From: Corynebacterium lemuris
GTDB lineage: Bacteria; Actinomycetota; Actinomycetes; Mycobacteriales; Mycobacteriaceae
Reading direction: 5' to 3'
DNA: 64,000 bases
NCBI RefSeq assembly: GCF_024919295.1
Contig: NZ_JANWTC010000001.1
Location: forward strand, 372,001 to 436,000
Position 1 is the stretch's first letter; the number at the start of each line of letters is the position of its first letter. The notes beneath the pieces were generated by a model. It had not been told where the DNA came from. It saw only the letters and a program-made list of their open reading frames with translations, and did not search any database. Of the stretch, positions 33,488-43,491 are shown piece by piece. A program made the translations under genes and the position numbers.

Positions 33488-34447
33488 TCAGTAGTAAAAG
33501 GGGAATTCCGACCAGTCGGGATCCCGCTTCTCCAGGAAGGCATCCTTACCCTCCACCGCCTCATCCGTCATGTACGCCAGGCGCGTGGCCTCACCCGCGA
33601 AGACCTGTTGGCCCATCAGCCCGTCATCAAGCAGGTTGAAGGCGAACTTCAGCATGCGCTGCGCGGTGGGGGACTTGCCGTTGATCTCCCGGGCCACCTG
33701 GATGGCCTCGGCCTCGAGCTCCGCGTGCTCGGCCACGATGTTGACCGCACCCATGCGCTGCATCTCCTCCGCGCCGTAGGCACGGCCCAGGAAGAAGATC
33801 TCCCGGGCGAATTTCTGGCCCACCATCTTCGCCAGGTAGGCGGAACCGTAACCGGCGTCGAAGGAACCGACGTCCGCATCCGTCTGTTTGAAACGGGCCT
33901 CCTGGCGGGAGGCGATCGTGAGATCACAGACCACGTGCAGCGAATGTCCACCACCGGCCGCCCAGCCATTGACCACGGCGATGACCACCTTCGGCATGGT
34001 GCGGATCAGGCGCTGCACCTCCAGGATGTGGAGGCGGCCCCCCTCCACCTTCGTGCGGGCCTCATCGACCGTGGAGTCGTCCGCCCGGGCGTCATCCGAA
34101 TCGTGGCCGGTGGCGTACTGGTAGCCCGAACGGCCCCGGATTCGCTGGTCACCCCCCGAACAGAACGCCCAGCCCCCGTCCTTCCCGCTCGGACCGTTGC
34201 CGGTGATCAGCACGACACCCACATCCGGGGTCCGGCGTGCGTGATCCAGTGCCCGGTAGAGCTCATCGACGGTGTGTGGACGGAAGGCGTTGCGCACCTC
34301 CGGTCGGTCGAAGGCGATGCGGACCGTGCCGTCCATGCGCGAGGTGCCCACGTGGCGGTGGTAGGTGATGTCGGTGAGGTCCTCGAAGCCCTCCACCGCG
34401 CGCCACTGGGTCGGGTCGAAGGGGTTGTCCGTGCTGTAGTTGCTCAT
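33488..34447 (-). CDS. menB: 1,4-dihydroxy-2-naphthoyl-CoA synthase
   Basis: 319-residue crotonase-fold enzyme. Conserved stretches are VRIAFDRPEVRNAFRPHTVD, GNGPSGKDGGWAFCSGGDQR (oxyanion-hole region), GWAAGGGHSLHVVCDLTIAS, and DVGSFDAGYGSAYLAKMVG (catalytic Asp/Tyr region). It closes the naphthoate ring from o-succinylbenzoyl-CoA. The length is that of the actinobacterial form. TAAGCT lies 7 nt before the ATG with no Shine-Dalgarno. Confidence 0.95.
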   Translation of the reverse strand: MSNYSTDNPFDPTQWRAVEGFEDLTDITYHRHVGTSRMDGTVRIAFDRPEVRNAFRPHTVDELYRALDHARRTPDVGVVLITGNGPSGKDGGWAFCSGGDQRIRGRSGYQYATGHDSDDARADDSTVDEARTKVEGGRLHILEVQRLIRTMPKVVIAVVNGWAAGGGHSLHVVCDLTIASRQEARFKQTDADVGSFDAGYGSAYLAKMVGQKFAREIFFLGRAYGAEEMQRMGAVNIVAEHAELEAEAIQVAREINGKSPTAQRMLKFAFNLLDDGLMGQQVFAGEATRLAYMTDEAVEGKDAFLEKRDPDWSEFPFYY

Positions 34448-34468
34448 GCCGTTCAGCTTAGGCGGGCA

Positions 34469-34783
34469 TCACTCCTCGCCGGCCGGCACACCCAGACTCC
34501 CGGCATGGCCGGTGATGGTGCGCGCCAGGTCGATGTCGCGGCTGGTCACCCCGCCGACATCGTGGCTGGACAGGGTGACGGACACGGTGGGATAGGTAAG
34601 TGTGACATCAGGATGATGGTTCGCCACATCCGCCGATTCCCCGATGAGGGTGACCAGGCGCAACCCGGTGTTGAAGTCACCGGTCGCGAACTCGGCCCGG
34701 ATCGTATCGCCGGCATGGTGCCAGCCGCTCAACCCCGCGGACTCCACATCAGCGGCGGTCAATTTCTGCTTCGGATCAGTCAT
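34469..34783 (-). CDS. Pterin-4a-carbinolamine dehydratase-like protein
   Basis: 104-residue protein from ATG 34783 (AGGATGGGG upstream). It contains the family motif ANHHPDVTLTYPTVSVTLSS with the catalytic histidine pair and the later HDVGGVTSRDIDLAR. The known reaction is dehydration of 4a-hydroxytetrahydropterin; in bacteria lacking phenylalanine hydroxylase the role is often unclear. It lies 21 bp upstream of the menB start on the same strand. Confidence 0.85.
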   Translation of the reverse strand: MTDPKQKLTAADVESAGLSGWHHAGDTIRAEFATGDFNTGLRLVTLIGESADVANHHPDVTLTYPTVSVTLSSHDVGGVTSRDIDLARTITGHAGSLGVPAGEE

Positions 34784-34842
34784 GACCCCATCCTGCCCGA
34801 ACTGTGACGTCGGCAACACCTCCGCGCGCGTAACCTGGCACC

Positions 34843-35436
34843 ATGAAGCTCCTGCTGACCTCCTTCGGGCACCCCCACCTCCGGGACTTCGCCACCGGCA
34901 CGGTCGCCTACATCCCCGACGCCACCCGCACCTTCGCTGACCACCCCGACACGCAGGTCGAACGCACCATGCTTCGCGACGCCGGTTTCACCCTCCTCGA
35001 GCTCCCGCTCGCCACCACTGCACCCGCCGAGGTCGACCGCATCCTCGGTGAGGTCGACGCCGTCTATGTCGCAGGCGGGGAGACCTTCGACCTCCTCCAC
35101 ATCATGCGCTCCACCGGGACGGACGAGGTGCTCATCCGCCACGTCCGCGCCGGCCTGCCCTACATCGGCACCAGCGCCGGCTCCGTCATCGCCGGCCCGG
35201 ACATCGAACCGGTCAGCCTGCTCGACTCACCCGCCGTGGCCCCGGAATTACACGACTACCGCGGCCTGGGGCTCACCAATTACGTGATCATCCCGCACGT
35301 CGGCACCGACATCCCCCAGTTCCCCATCGACGTGTTCGCGGAGACGGTCCGCACCTACGGGAAAGACCACCGCCTCGTACTGCTCCGCGACGGCGAGGCC
35401 CTGCTCATCGACGAGACAGGTACCCGCCTTATCTAG
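34843..35436 (+). CDS. Peptidase E-like (S51) protein
   Basis: 197-residue protein with a class I glutamine amidotransferase-like fold. The nucleophile serine is in YIGTSAGSVIAGPD, preceded by VYVAGGETFDLLHIM, both typical of alpha-aspartyl dipeptidase relatives. The histidine partner may be in IIPHVGTD. Substrate unknown. TAACCT ends 6 nt before the ATG. Its TAG stop forms part of a -10-like box for menC. Confidence 0.82.
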   Translation: MKLLLTSFGHPHLRDFATGTVAYIPDATRTFADHPDTQVERTMLRDAGFTLLELPLATTAPAEVDRILGEVDAVYVAGGETFDLLHIMRSTGTDEVLIRHVRAGLPYIGTSAGSVIAGPDIEPVSLLDSPAVAPELHDYRGLGLTNYVIIPHVGTDIPQFPIDVFAETVRTYGKDHRLVLLRDGEALLIDETGTRLI

Positions 35437-35446
35437 GGTGGAACCC
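35434..35446 (+). promoter_or_regulatory. Candidate internal menC promoter built on a stop codon (TAGGGT)
   Basis: TAGGGT starts with the TAG stop of the peptidase gene and ends 7 nt before the ATG of menC at 35447. Confidence 0.35.
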
Positions 35447-36451
35447 ATGCTTCCCGACATCGATGAAATCCTGGACCGCGCCCACGTCGTCGCACTACCC
35501 ATGGCGGTGAGATTCCGGGGCGTCGACACGCGCGAGGCCCTGCTCATCGAGGGCCCCGCGGGCTGGGGCGAATTCTCCCCCTTCCTCGAGTACGACGCGC
35601 CCGAATCCGCCGCCTGGCTGCGCGCCGGGTTGGAGGCCGCCTTCACCGGGCTGCCCCGCCCCCGCCGCACCCGCGTCGAGGTCAACGCCACCGTCCCCGC
35701 CGTCCCAGCCGAGGCCGTCGCCGATGTCCTGGGCCGTTACCCCGGCTGCCGGGTGGTCAAGGTCAAGGTCGCCGAGCAGGGACAGACCCTGGCCGACGAC
35801 ATCGCCCGCGTGCAGGCCGTCCGCGACACGATCCCCGACGCGGTGATCCGTGTCGACGCCAACCGGGGCTGGACGATCGGGCAGGCCCTCGAGGCTGCGC
35901 GTTCCCTGGGGCCCCTGGACTACATGGAACAGCCCTGTCATTCCGTCGAGGAGCTGGCCGCCCTGCGCCGCGAGCTCATGCGCTCCGGGATGTTCATCCG
36001 CATCGCCGCCGATGAATCCATCCGGCGCGCCGAGGACCCCTACCGGGTGGCCGAGCTCATGGCCGCCGATGTCGCCGTGGTCAAGGTCGCCCCGCTCGGC
36101 GGCGTGCGGCGCGTACTGGAACTCGCCGCCGACCTGCGTGCCCGACACATGGACATCACCGTCGCCTCCGCCCTGGACACGGCCGTCGGCATGAACGCCG
36201 GGCTCGCCGCCGTCGCGGCCCTGCCCACCCTCACCGACGACGACGCCATGGACGTCCCGCCCGCGGCCGCTGGCCTGGCCACCGGATCGCTCTTCCTCGA
36301 GGACGTCGCACCCCCACGGGAAATCACCGACGGCTTCCTCTCCGTCGAGGCTGTCGAACCGGAGGCCGACCGCCTGGCTTCCCTGGCGGCCCCGGCGGAC
36401 CGTAGGAACTGGTGGTTCCGGCGGGTCCACGAGGCCTACCGGTACCTCTGA
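35447..36451 (+). CDS. menC: o-Succinylbenzoate synthase
   Basis: 334-residue enolase-superfamily enzyme that dehydrates SHCHC to o-succinylbenzoate. The expected catalytic and metal residues are visible: KVK in CRVVKVKVAEQ, Asp in IRVDANRGWT, Glu in DYMEQPCHS, Asp in IAADESIRRA and Lys in VAVVKVAPLGG. ATG 35447 is favoured over GTG 35438 because a TANNNT box lies 7 nt upstream. It is 10 bp after the peptidase gene. Confidence 0.93.
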   Translation: MLPDIDEILDRAHVVALPMAVRFRGVDTREALLIEGPAGWGEFSPFLEYDAPESAAWLRAGLEAAFTGLPRPRRTRVEVNATVPAVPAEAVADVLGRYPGCRVVKVKVAEQGQTLADDIARVQAVRDTIPDAVIRVDANRGWTIGQALEAARSLGPLDYMEQPCHSVEELAALRRELMRSGMFIRIAADESIRRAEDPYRVAELMAADVAVVKVAPLGGVRRVLELAADLRARHMDITVASALDTAVGMNAGLAAVAALPTLTDDDAMDVPPAAAGLATGSLFLEDVAPPREITDGFLSVEAVEPEADRLASLAAPADRRNWWFRRVHEAYRYL

Positions 36452-36474
36452 GGGCCGGTTGTCCCCGGCAGGGA

Positions 36475-38058
36475 TCAGACCAGGCCGGGCAGCTCAGTGA
36501 CGTCAGTCTCGCCGGTGCGGAGGTAATCCACCACCAGCTCGTCGACCGCGGTGTGGCCGAAGCCCACGTGCCCGTGTCCGGGGCCGTGCACTGTCACCAG
36601 GTGGCTGCCCATGCGCTCCCCCAGCGCGACACCCGTGCCGTAGGGGGTCTGCGGGTCACCGGTGGACTGGATCTGCAGGGGACGGGTGTCCAGGCCGGAG
36701 CCGTCCACGGCCGGCAGCTCCGCGATCGCGGGTGCACCGGCACAGGCGGAACCGGACGTGAACTTCGCACTCGGGGCGGTGAAGAGGTCACCGGTGATGT
36801 AGTTCGCCCAGACATAGTCCGGGATGTCCGCCGGATCCGACCGCACCTGGTTCTCATTGCACATGATCAGCCGCTGCATGTTGCCCGCCACGATGTTCCG
36901 CTCGGTTTCCTCCTCAGAGCCGGGGGTCATCAGCTCCTCCAGCGTCGGAGCCACCTCCGAACCGTTGGTCACCCGCGCCAGCAGATCCCACGCCGCAGGG
37001 CGGGGGAGCAGGGAACGGGTCAGATTCAGGGTCGGCGACCAGGCCTGCACCGCGCCGGGGTTCGTGGCCTGGGAGGACAGCCCCTCGACCTGGACACGGG
37101 CGCCACCGGTCGCGGTGATGAGGTCGGCAGCCGCAGGGCCCGCCCATTCCAGCCCGGGCGGAATATCACCGATCTGGGCCGGCGGCGGTACAACGGTCGG
37201 GTTGGTGCCGGATTCAGCCACCACCTTCGCTGACCAGGCCTGGTAAACCGCCAGCGGGGTCTCGCCGAGGCCGTAGGTTTCATTGCGGGCCGCAACCCAG
37301 TCCAGGAAGTCGTGCAGGGAACTGATGAAACCGTTCTGCTGGGAGTCCATCACCCCGTTCCAGGCCAGTTCCGGATCCATCCCGGAGTCCAGGACCATTT
37401 TGTCGGTGTGCTGCGGGTATTTCGTCGCGTAGACCGAGCCGAGGAAGGTGCCGTAGCTGAGCCCCATGATGGAGATCTCGTCCTCGCCCAGCGCGCGGCG
37501 GACCTGCTCCCAGTCCTCGGCGGTGTTCCCGGTGGTGAGACTCGCGGTGTAGCCCGGGGTGCCGACCTCACAGGAATCACGCACGAAGGCGCCCTCCTGC
37601 AGCATGATCTGCAGATCGGAGGTGTAACCGGGAGCAATGGTGGAGCAGTCCACCGGGGTGGAGCCGGTCAGCCCGCGGGGCTGGACGGCAACCCGGTCCC
37701 ATTCCCGGGTGATGCCCTCCGGCCAGGACATGGCCTCGGCGTTGCCGAAATAGGAGTAGGCGTCACCGCCGGGGCCGCCGGAGTTACCGAAGAGGACCCC
37801 GCGGCGCTGAGCCTGATCAGCGGCCGGCACCCGCACGAAACCCACACTGATCTGCGCGCCCTCCGGGTCGGAGTAGTACATCGGCACATCAATGCGCCCG
37901 CAGTCGGCGGTCGGTTCCGTCACCTGCGAGGGGCACTGCTCCCAGGTGATGTCGGGGCCGGTGGCAGGCTGGGCCTGGGCCGGCGCCGAGGCCAGACCCA
38001 CCCCCACGAGAACGGCGGATAGAGAGGATAACAGGGCTCGGTGAGCTGAGCGCATCAT
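36475..38058 (-). CDS. Secreted alpha/beta hydrolase, tripeptidyl aminopeptidase family
   Basis: 527-residue exported enzyme. A signal peptide (LLSSLSAVLVGVGLASAPAQAQ) probably ends at AQA. The nucleophile elbow is GLSYGTFLG, the catalytic Asp is in QSTGDPQTPYG and the His in HGPGHGHVGF. The C-terminal TAP-like domain holds CNENQVRSDP. Related enzymes remove tripeptides from the N-terminus of extracellular peptides. AGAAAGA precedes the first ATG; the second codon is also ATG. Confidence 0.88.
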   Translation of the reverse strand: MMRSAHRALLSSLSAVLVGVGLASAPAQAQPATGPDITWEQCPSQVTEPTADCGRIDVPMYYSDPEGAQISVGFVRVPAADQAQRRGVLFGNSGGPGGDAYSYFGNAEAMSWPEGITREWDRVAVQPRGLTGSTPVDCSTIAPGYTSDLQIMLQEGAFVRDSCEVGTPGYTASLTTGNTAEDWEQVRRALGEDEISIMGLSYGTFLGSVYATKYPQHTDKMVLDSGMDPELAWNGVMDSQQNGFISSLHDFLDWVAARNETYGLGETPLAVYQAWSAKVVAESGTNPTVVPPPAQIGDIPPGLEWAGPAAADLITATGGARVQVEGLSSQATNPGAVQAWSPTLNLTRSLLPRPAAWDLLARVTNGSEVAPTLEELMTPGSEEETERNIVAGNMQRLIMCNENQVRSDPADIPDYVWANYITGDLFTAPSAKFTSGSACAGAPAIAELPAVDGSGLDTRPLQIQSTGDPQTPYGTGVALGERMGSHLVTVHGPGHGHVGFGHTAVDELVVDYLRTGETDVTELPGLV

Positions 38059-38414
38059 TAAATCTTTCTGAAAGGAAAAAGTTCTCCCCTACCGTAGCCA
38101 ACAGAAGTGGCCTCCGCTACGGGAATTCCCCCGAAGAGAGCACCGGTCGGGGGCTTACCTGGGGGTCACCTGCCCACCGGCGCATCATTCCCCGGATCTT
38201 CGCCGAGGGAGTGCTGCAGGAGGGAACCGGGGGAGGTCACCGGCGGTAGGATGAGGGTCTGCGGACTGTTCCCGGGTCGGGTGGACACCTGTGCGGGCAG
38301 CTGCGTTTGCAGATCTCCACCAGGTTCCACACAGTGCATCTGACTCGACCATGAGAAAGGGGGAGGGCGCCTCATTCCCGCCGCACGACGGCGGGGCGCG
38401 GTGCCGAATCTCCG
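38059..38414. other. Intergenic region between divergent genes, no gene seen
   Basis: 356 bp between the exported hydrolase and the proline-rich membrane protein. An A-rich patch (38072-38080) lies upstream of the hydrolase. TAGGAT at about 38247 could be a -10 box. Short frames here lack ribosome-binding sites and codon structure. Confidence 0.4.
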
Positions 38415-38942
38415 ATGACCCCGCGAAACCCCTCCAACGGAAATGATGAGACCCGCTACCTCGGACCGGTCGGAGGGCCAGGCGATTCCGGCGGCTCCGG
38501 TGCAGAGCGTCCCCGGCAGTACTTCCCCGGTGAGCATGACCCGGACTACCACTACGAGGAGCCCCGCTATGCGGCCCCGCAGTACCAGCAGCCGGCGTAC
38601 CAGCAGCCCTATCAGGAGCCGGGGAAGAAAAAAGCCGGGGGAGCGCTGCCCATGCTGTTGGGAATCCTCTTCGGCCTCACCCTGCTGGCCGCCGTGGCCT
38701 TCTTCTTCCTCTGGCGCAACGCCGCTGCGGAGGCTGACCGGGAGCCCCCGGCTCCGGTCACCGTGACCTCGACCGTCTCGCAGACCCTCACCGAGACGGT
38801 CACTGAGGAGGCCCCGCTGCTGCCCACCCAGATCCCCACCGAGCTGCCCAGTGACATCCTGCCCTCCGAGGTCCCTGAGTTCGACGTCGATGGACTGCTC
38901 GACCGCTTCTTCGGCGACAGCGAACCCGCCCCAGCGCAGTAG
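38415..38942 (+). CDS. Single-pass membrane protein with Tyr/Pro/Gln-rich tail
   Basis: 175-residue protein. The N-terminal 70 residues are disordered and rich in Tyr, Pro and Gln (AAPQYQQPAYQQPYQEP). Residues about 75-97 form one membrane segment (ALPMLLGILFGLTLLAAVAF). The outer part is Thr/Pro/Glu-rich (TVTSTVSQTLTETVTEEAP). This layout is common in actinobacterial cell-envelope proteins; no function can be assigned. Confidence 0.68.
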   Translation: MTPRNPSNGNDETRYLGPVGGPGDSGGSGAERPRQYFPGEHDPDYHYEEPRYAAPQYQQPAYQQPYQEPGKKKAGGALPMLLGILFGLTLLAAVAFFFLWRNAAAEADREPPAPVTVTSTVSQTLTETVTEEAPLLPTQIPTELPSDILPSEVPEFDVDGLLDRFFGDSEPAPAQ

Positions 38943-38950
38943 CGCAGGGC

Positions 38951-39883
38951 TCACCGCCCCGTGGAGAGTTCCCTGTGAAACTTCCATACCCCGTCCGTGA
39001 CTCTCCCGGGTACCGGTCGCGGGTGCCGACGGGTACCTCGCAGACTCCTGCGGTGTTCCACCATCCGTTTGATCTCATCGACGGCGGTGCGCCTGGCCTG
39101 CTTGTCATTGAGACAGAAGTCCGTGAACTGGAGATGGCCCCAACCGGCCATCTCCGCATGGTTTGCCTTCCACCTGTCCACGATAAAAGTGTCTGGGGTA
39201 TCCGGACCATGGAACCGGAGACTGTCCAGATCAACCAGAGCGGTTCCCCGGGGGAAACCCGCGTCCCACGTGTACGGTCCGAAACGGAAATTCGGGATTA
39301 CATGCAGGCCGACTTTCCGCAGGTCCAGCAGAAAGAGCCGCTCCATGCGGCTTGAGGCCCCGATCACGGCCCTCTTCAGGAGAAGCGCCAGGGCCCCCTT
39401 CTGGCTGGAGTTCAGGGCACGGTAATCCGCGGAGAACTCCTCCTTCCCGTTCAGCCCGTCATAGTGTGTCTCCAGGAATTTCACCCGTTCCAGCAGCTCC
39501 CACCGCGGGATGTCGGCTGCCACAGCCGCCGGGGTGGTCACCGCCAGTCCGTGCACCTCGCGGTAGCGGCGGTTGCGCGACCGTGATGCGGTGAGCAGTT
39601 CATTTTTGATCGGCCGGGCCCCCACCGGCAGTAGACCGGACACAGGAGTCTTGATCTCCCCGAGCCCGTAGACGCCGGCAGCTGTATAGCTGTCGAAAAT
39701 GATGTGTGGATAGCGGTATCGGATTGCTTGCAGCAGTTCCAGTCCCTCCACCTTCTGTGGCGTGTACAGCCCCCGCCCCACCCGGTGCAGAGTGCCATCA
39801 CGGATACCTTCCCTGATGGCGCGGTCATTGAGACCTCGTGCGGCGAGGTCCTTCCTGGTCCAGTGCTTTCCGTTCAGCTCCAT
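38951..39883 (-). CDS. AbiEi-type HTH protein with DUF559/Vsr-like nuclease-fold C-terminus
   Basis: 310-residue protein. The N-terminus ([33 protein letters not shown]) matches the winged-helix antitoxin domain found in AbiEi proteins. The C-terminal part ([46 protein letters not shown]) resembles the very-short-patch/DUF559 endonuclease fold with Glu and Asp residues in order. The canonical D-x(n)-E-x-K is imperfect, so activity is doubtful. No AbiEii nucleotidyltransferase toxin is adjacent. Codon use is less GC-biased than in neighbouring genes, which suggests transfer. Confidence 0.65.
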   Translation of the reverse strand: MELNGKHWTRKDLAARGLNDRAIREGIRDGTLHRVGRGLYTPQKVEGLELLQAIRYRYPHIIFDSYTAAGVYGLGEIKTPVSGLLPVGARPIKNELLTASRSRNRRYREVHGLAVTTPAAVAADIPRWELLERVKFLETHYDGLNGKEEFSADYRALNSSQKGALALLLKRAVIGASSRMERLFLLDLRKVGLHVIPNFRFGPYTWDAGFPRGTALVDLDSLRFHGPDTPDTFIVDRWKANHAEMAGWGHLQFTDFCLNDKQARRTAVDEIKRMVEHRRSLRGTRRHPRPVPGRVTDGVWKFHRELSTGR

Positions 39884-39925
39884 GACCTATTGGACTGGAG
39901 GATGCTGCGCCCGGTTCCCGTCAGC

Positions 39926-40115
39926 GTCGGGAATGCCGCACGGGAGGAGGATTCCGGGTGGCCGTTTCGGTCGGGGTGTGTGGCATTTCATCCGGGAGGC
40001 CCAGCCGGGGAGGTGGGGAGGTCGGGAATGCCACACGGCAACAGGATGCCGGGTGGCCGTTTCCGCCGGGGTGTGTGGCGTTCCAGACCGGGACCCCGGC
40101 CGGGACACCCTCGGC
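39926..40115. repeat. Two tandem 95-bp imperfect repeats with hairpin arms
   Basis: Unit 1 (39926-40020) and unit 2 (40021-40115) both begin GTCGGGAATGCC and both contain GGGTGGCCGTTTC and GGGGTGTGTGGC at matching offsets of 95 bp. Within each unit GGAATGCC(G/A)CAC near the start is complementary to GTGTGGC(A/G)TT(T/C)C about 50 bp later, so each unit can fold into a hairpin. It fills the gap between the AbiEi-like gene and menD. Confidence 0.75.
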
Positions 40116-40135
40116 GACCCCACCTGCCACCTAAG

Positions 40136-40148
40136 TAGACTCAGGTCC
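40136..40148 (+). promoter_or_regulatory. Candidate menD promoter (TAGACT), leaderless
   Basis: TAGACT at 40136-40141 lies 7 nt before the ATG. The hexamer plus the next four bases (CAGG) are identical in front of menG. Confidence 0.4.
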
Positions 40149-41789
40149 ATGCAGAACGCCGAGCAGGACACCACCCAACCCGAGTCGATCACGCTGGCCC
40201 AGGCCGTCGCCGAGCAGCTTTCCCGCCACGTCAGCGACGTGGTGATCTGTCCGGGTTCCCGGAACTCCCCGCTCTCCCTCGCCCTGCTCGCCCGGAAGGA
40301 CCTCCGGGTCCATGTACGTCTGGACGAGCGTAGCGCCGCATTCCTGGCGCTCGGTCTGGCTCGGGGGCAGAAACGCCACGTCGCGGTAGTGATGACCTCC
40401 GGCACCGCGGTGGCGAACTGCCTGCCCGCCATGGTGGAGTCCCATTATGCGCATGTGCCGCTGGCCGTGGTCAGTGCGGACCGGCCCCGCCGATTGCAGG
40501 ACACCGGCGCCAGCCAGACAATAGACCAGGTCGGCATCTTCGGCCGCTACGCGGAGACCACCGGCATCGGGACAGTCGAGGATATCCCGCTCCTGGCGGA
40601 GGCGTTCACCACCCGCAACCAGGTGCACATCAACGTGGAACTGGACGATCCGCTGGTCAGCGACGTCCTGCCCGCTGAACCGGGCAGCTTCACCACCCGG
40701 CGCGCCCCGGGACCGCGGCCACGGAATCACGGTGAGGTGGCGGTGGATCTGAGCCGGAACACGCTGGTCATCGCCGGTGATGAGGCATGGTCGGTGGAGG
40801 GGCTCGAGGATGTGCCCACCATCGCGGAGCCGACTGCCCCTGCCCCGTACCACCCGGTCCACCCGCTGGCGGCGAAGGTCTTCCGCCGGGAGCAGGTCAG
40901 CGCGAATGACTATGTGGTGGACACCCGGCCGGAGCAGGTCATCGTGGTGGGGCATCCCACGTTGCACCGCGATGTGCTGGCCCTGATCAAGGACCCGGAG
41001 ATCGAACTGATCACCCTGTCACGTTCCGACGCCTTCACCGACCCCCGCCCCGACTCGGTGCGGGGGACGCGGGTGAAGGTCACGGGGGAGCCCACTTCGC
41101 AGTGGCTGAAGGTGTGCTCGGCGGCCTCCGAGCTGGCGGGGGACGCGGTGCGTCTGACGTTGGCGGACCCCGGCCACGGTTTCACCGGCCTGCACGTGGC
41201 GGCGGCGGTCGCCGACACCCTGGGCACGGGGGACACTCTGGTGCTGGGCGCCTCCAACCCGGTCCGGGACATCAGCTTCGTGGGGCTGCCCTACGACGGT
41301 GTGGACACGTATTCGCCGCGGGGGGCGGCGGGGATCGACGGCACCGTCTCCCAGGCCATCGGCGTTGCCCTGGCGGTACAGGCCGCCCACCCGGACGAGC
41401 CGCGGGCACCACGCACCGTCGCCCTGATGGGGGACGTGACCTTCCTCCACGATGTCGGGGGACTGTTCATCAGCCCCGGTGACCCGCACCCGGAGAACCT
41501 GACCATCGTCGTCGCCAACGATGACGGTGGCGGGATCTTCGAGACCCTCGAGCTCGGGGCGGAGCCTCTGCGCGCCAGCTTTGAGCGGGTGGCGGGGACG
41601 CCGCACGGGGCGTCGATAAGCAGCCTGTGCGCGGGCTTCGGCGTCCACCACCGCGAGGTGGCCACCCTGCCCGAGCTTCTCGACGCCCTCGTCAAACAAC
41701 CCGACGGCCTCACCGTCATCGAGGCCCGCACCACGCGGACCACCCGGCGCGAACTGCATGAGGCGCTGCGGGAGAGGGTCGGCTGGTGA
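40149..41789 (+). CDS. menD: 2-succinyl-5-enolpyruvyl-6-hydroxy-3-cyclohexene-1-carboxylate synthase
   Basis: 546-residue thiamine-diphosphate enzyme that joins isochorismate and 2-oxoglutarate. The N-terminal motif [16 protein letters not shown] and the [15 protein letters not shown] glutamate region are characteristic, and the diphosphate/Mg motif appears as [13 protein letters not shown] followed by [15 protein letters not shown] 40149 was chosen; the upstream open frame crosses the repeat region and is not coding. Its stop overlaps the DUF3592 start by 4 nt. Confidence 0.95.
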   Translation: MQNAEQDTTQPESITLAQAVAEQLSRHVSDVVICPGSRNSPLSLALLARKDLRVHVRLDERSAAFLALGLARGQKRHVAVVMTSGTAVANCLPAMVESHYAHVPLAVVSADRPRRLQDTGASQTIDQVGIFGRYAETTGIGTVEDIPLLAEAFTTRNQVHINVELDDPLVSDVLPAEPGSFTTRRAPGPRPRNHGEVAVDLSRNTLVIAGDEAWSVEGLEDVPTIAEPTAPAPYHPVHPLAAKVFRREQVSANDYVVDTRPEQVIVVGHPTLHRDVLALIKDPEIELITLSRSDAFTDPRPDSVRGTRVKVTGEPTSQWLKVCSAASELAGDAVRLTLADPGHGFTGLHVAAAVADTLGTGDTLVLGASNPVRDISFVGLPYDGVDTYSPRGAAGIDGTVSQAIGVALAVQAAHPDEPRAPRTVALMGDVTFLHDVGGLFISPGDPHPENLTIVVANDDGGGIFETLELGAEPLRASFERVAGTPHGASISSLCAGFGVHHREVATLPELLDALVKQPDGLTVIEARTTRTTRRELHEALRERVGW

Positions 41790-42229
41790 GGGACCGCATC
41801 GGCCGGCGGGGGCGGCAGCTGGTGCTGATGCTCTACGCCGTGGCGATGCTCGGCAGCGCGGCCATGGTCATCGGCCCGTTCGTGAACGACACCGCCATCA
41901 ACTCCGACTCCGGCCGGGCGCTCGCGACGGTGACGGGCGCGGACTGGCTGCGTACCGCCGTGGAGTACCGCGACGAGGCCGGGATCTACCACTCCCCGCC
42001 GACCGGACTGCTCTACCCGACCGGCCTGGGGGAAGGGCAGCGCGTGTGGGTGAACTATGCGAAAGCGGACCCTGACCTGGTGAAGGTGGAGGGGCGGGAG
42101 TGGACCCTGTCCGTCATCCCGGCGCTGAGCGTCGCGCTGTTGTCAACCGTGACAGCGGCGCTATTGTGGTGGGCGGTAGGAAAAATCACCGGACGGTCGG
42201 GGCGTTCACCGAGAATTCGTCCGGAATAA
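41786..42229 (+). CDS. DUF3592-like membrane protein
   Basis: 147-residue protein with a membrane segment at each end ([20 protein letters not shown] near 12-32 and [20 protein letters not shown] near 110-130) around a beta-rich middle ([20 protein letters not shown], then [20 protein letters not shown]). This is the DUF3592 layout; function unknown. GTG start in a GTGA overlap with menD. Confidence 0.72.
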   Translation: MRDRIGRRGRQLVLMLYAVAMLGSAAMVIGPFVNDTAINSDSGRALATVTGADWLRTAVEYRDEAGIYHSPPTGLLYPTGLGEGQRVWVNYAKADPDLVKVEGREWTLSVIPALSVALLSTVTAALLWWAVGKITGRSGRSPRIRPE

Positions 42230-42276
42230 AGCTGGATATCAGAGCGATGTCGCCTGGGCCAGAGAGGATGTCGAGC

Positions 42277-43491
42277 ATGCGTGTAGCCATCGTCGCGGAG
42301 TCCTTCCTTCCCAACGTCAACGGGGTGACCAACTCGGTCCTCCGGATTCTCGAGCACCTGCACAGGGAAGGACATGAGGCACTGGTCATCGCGCCGGGGG
42401 CGCGCGATTTCCAGGAGGAGATCAGCGAATACCTCGGTTTCGAGATCGTGCGGGTCCCCACCGTCCGGGTCCCACTCATTGATTCGCTGCCGATCGGGGT
42501 GCCCAACCCCACCGTCAACGACGCACTGCGCGATTTCGATCCCCACATCATCCACCTGGCCAGCCCCTTCGTCCTCGGCGCTGCCGGGGCCTACGCCGCC
42601 CGCCAGCTGCGGGTGCCGGCGGTGGCGCTCTACCAGACGGACGTGGCGGGCTTCGCCACCAAATACCACCTGACCCCGCTGGCCAACGCCGCGTGGGACT
42701 GGACCCGGCACATCCACAACATGTGCCAGCGCACCCTGGCACCCTCCTCCCTGACGATCGCGGAGCTGCAGTCCCACGGCATCCACAATGTCCACCACTG
42801 GGGCCGGGGCGTCGACGCCGTCCGTTTCCACCCGGAGAAGCGTTGCGTGCAGCTGCGCCGGCAGTGGGATCCCACGGGGGAGAAGCGGATTGTCGGTTTC
42901 GTGGGCCGGCTCGCCGCGGAGAAGGGCGTGCGCCGCCTCGTCTCCCTCCACGGCCGCGAGGACATCCAGCTGGTCATCGTCGGTGACGGCCCCTCCCGCA
43001 CGGAGCTGGAGGAGCTCATGCCCACGGCGGTGTTCACCGGCGCGCTGGAGGGGGAGGACCTCGCCCGCGCCTACGCCTCACTGGACCTGTTCGTCCACGC
43101 CGGCGAGTTCGAGACCTTCTGCCAGGCGATCCAGGAGGCGCAGGCCTCCGGCGTGCCCACCATCGGTCCCCGCGCCGGTGGCCCCGTCGACCTGGTCCAG
43201 GAACGCTACAACGGCCTCCTCCTGGATGTGGACACCTTCAGCAGTGACCTGCCGGAGGCGGCGGAGTGGCTGCTCGACCCCTCCCGACACGAACGGCTGC
43301 GCGGCAACGCCCGCGTCTCCGTGAACGACAAGACGTGGGCGGCCCTGTGTGAGCAGCTGCTGAGCCACTACCGTGACGTCATCGAGGAGACCAGACGCGT
43401 CCCGCTGACCTTCTTCGGCCCCCGCCCCGACCTGCCCCGGTGGGCTGCCCGGGCGTTGGGCGCGCGCGTCGCGTGGGGCAGCCTGGCCTAG
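42277..43491 (+). CDS. mgtA: GDP-mannose-dependent glycolipid mannosyltransferase (GT4)
   Basis: 404-residue GT4 enzyme. It opens with [20 protein letters not shown], has [14 protein letters not shown] and the donor-site [20 protein letters not shown], and the EX7E motif in [17 protein letters not shown]. Corynebacterial MgtA, located between menD and menG, transfers mannose to glucuronosyl-diacylglycerol in lipomannan-like glycolipid synthesis; context and sequence match that assignment. AGAGAGG lies 9 nt before ATG 42277; ATGs 42247 and 42268 are alternatives. The stop TAG begins a -10-like box for menG. Confidence 0.85.
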   Translation: MRVAIVAESFLPNVNGVTNSVLRILEHLHREGHEALVIAPGARDFQEEISEYLGFEIVRVPTVRVPLIDSLPIGVPNPTVNDALRDFDPHIIHLASPFVLGAAGAYAARQLRVPAVALYQTDVAGFATKYHLTPLANAAWDWTRHIHNMCQRTLAPSSLTIAELQSHGIHNVHHWGRGVDAVRFHPEKRCVQLRRQWDPTGEKRIVGFVGRLAAEKGVRRLVSLHGREDIQLVIVGDGPSRTELEELMPTAVFTGALEGEDLARAYASLDLFVHAGEFETFCQAIQEAQASGVPTIGPRAGGPVDLVQERYNGLLLDVDTFSSDLPEAAEWLLDPSRHERLRGNARVSVNDKTWAALCEQLLSHYRDVIEETRRVPLTFFGPRPDLPRWAARALGARVAWGSLA

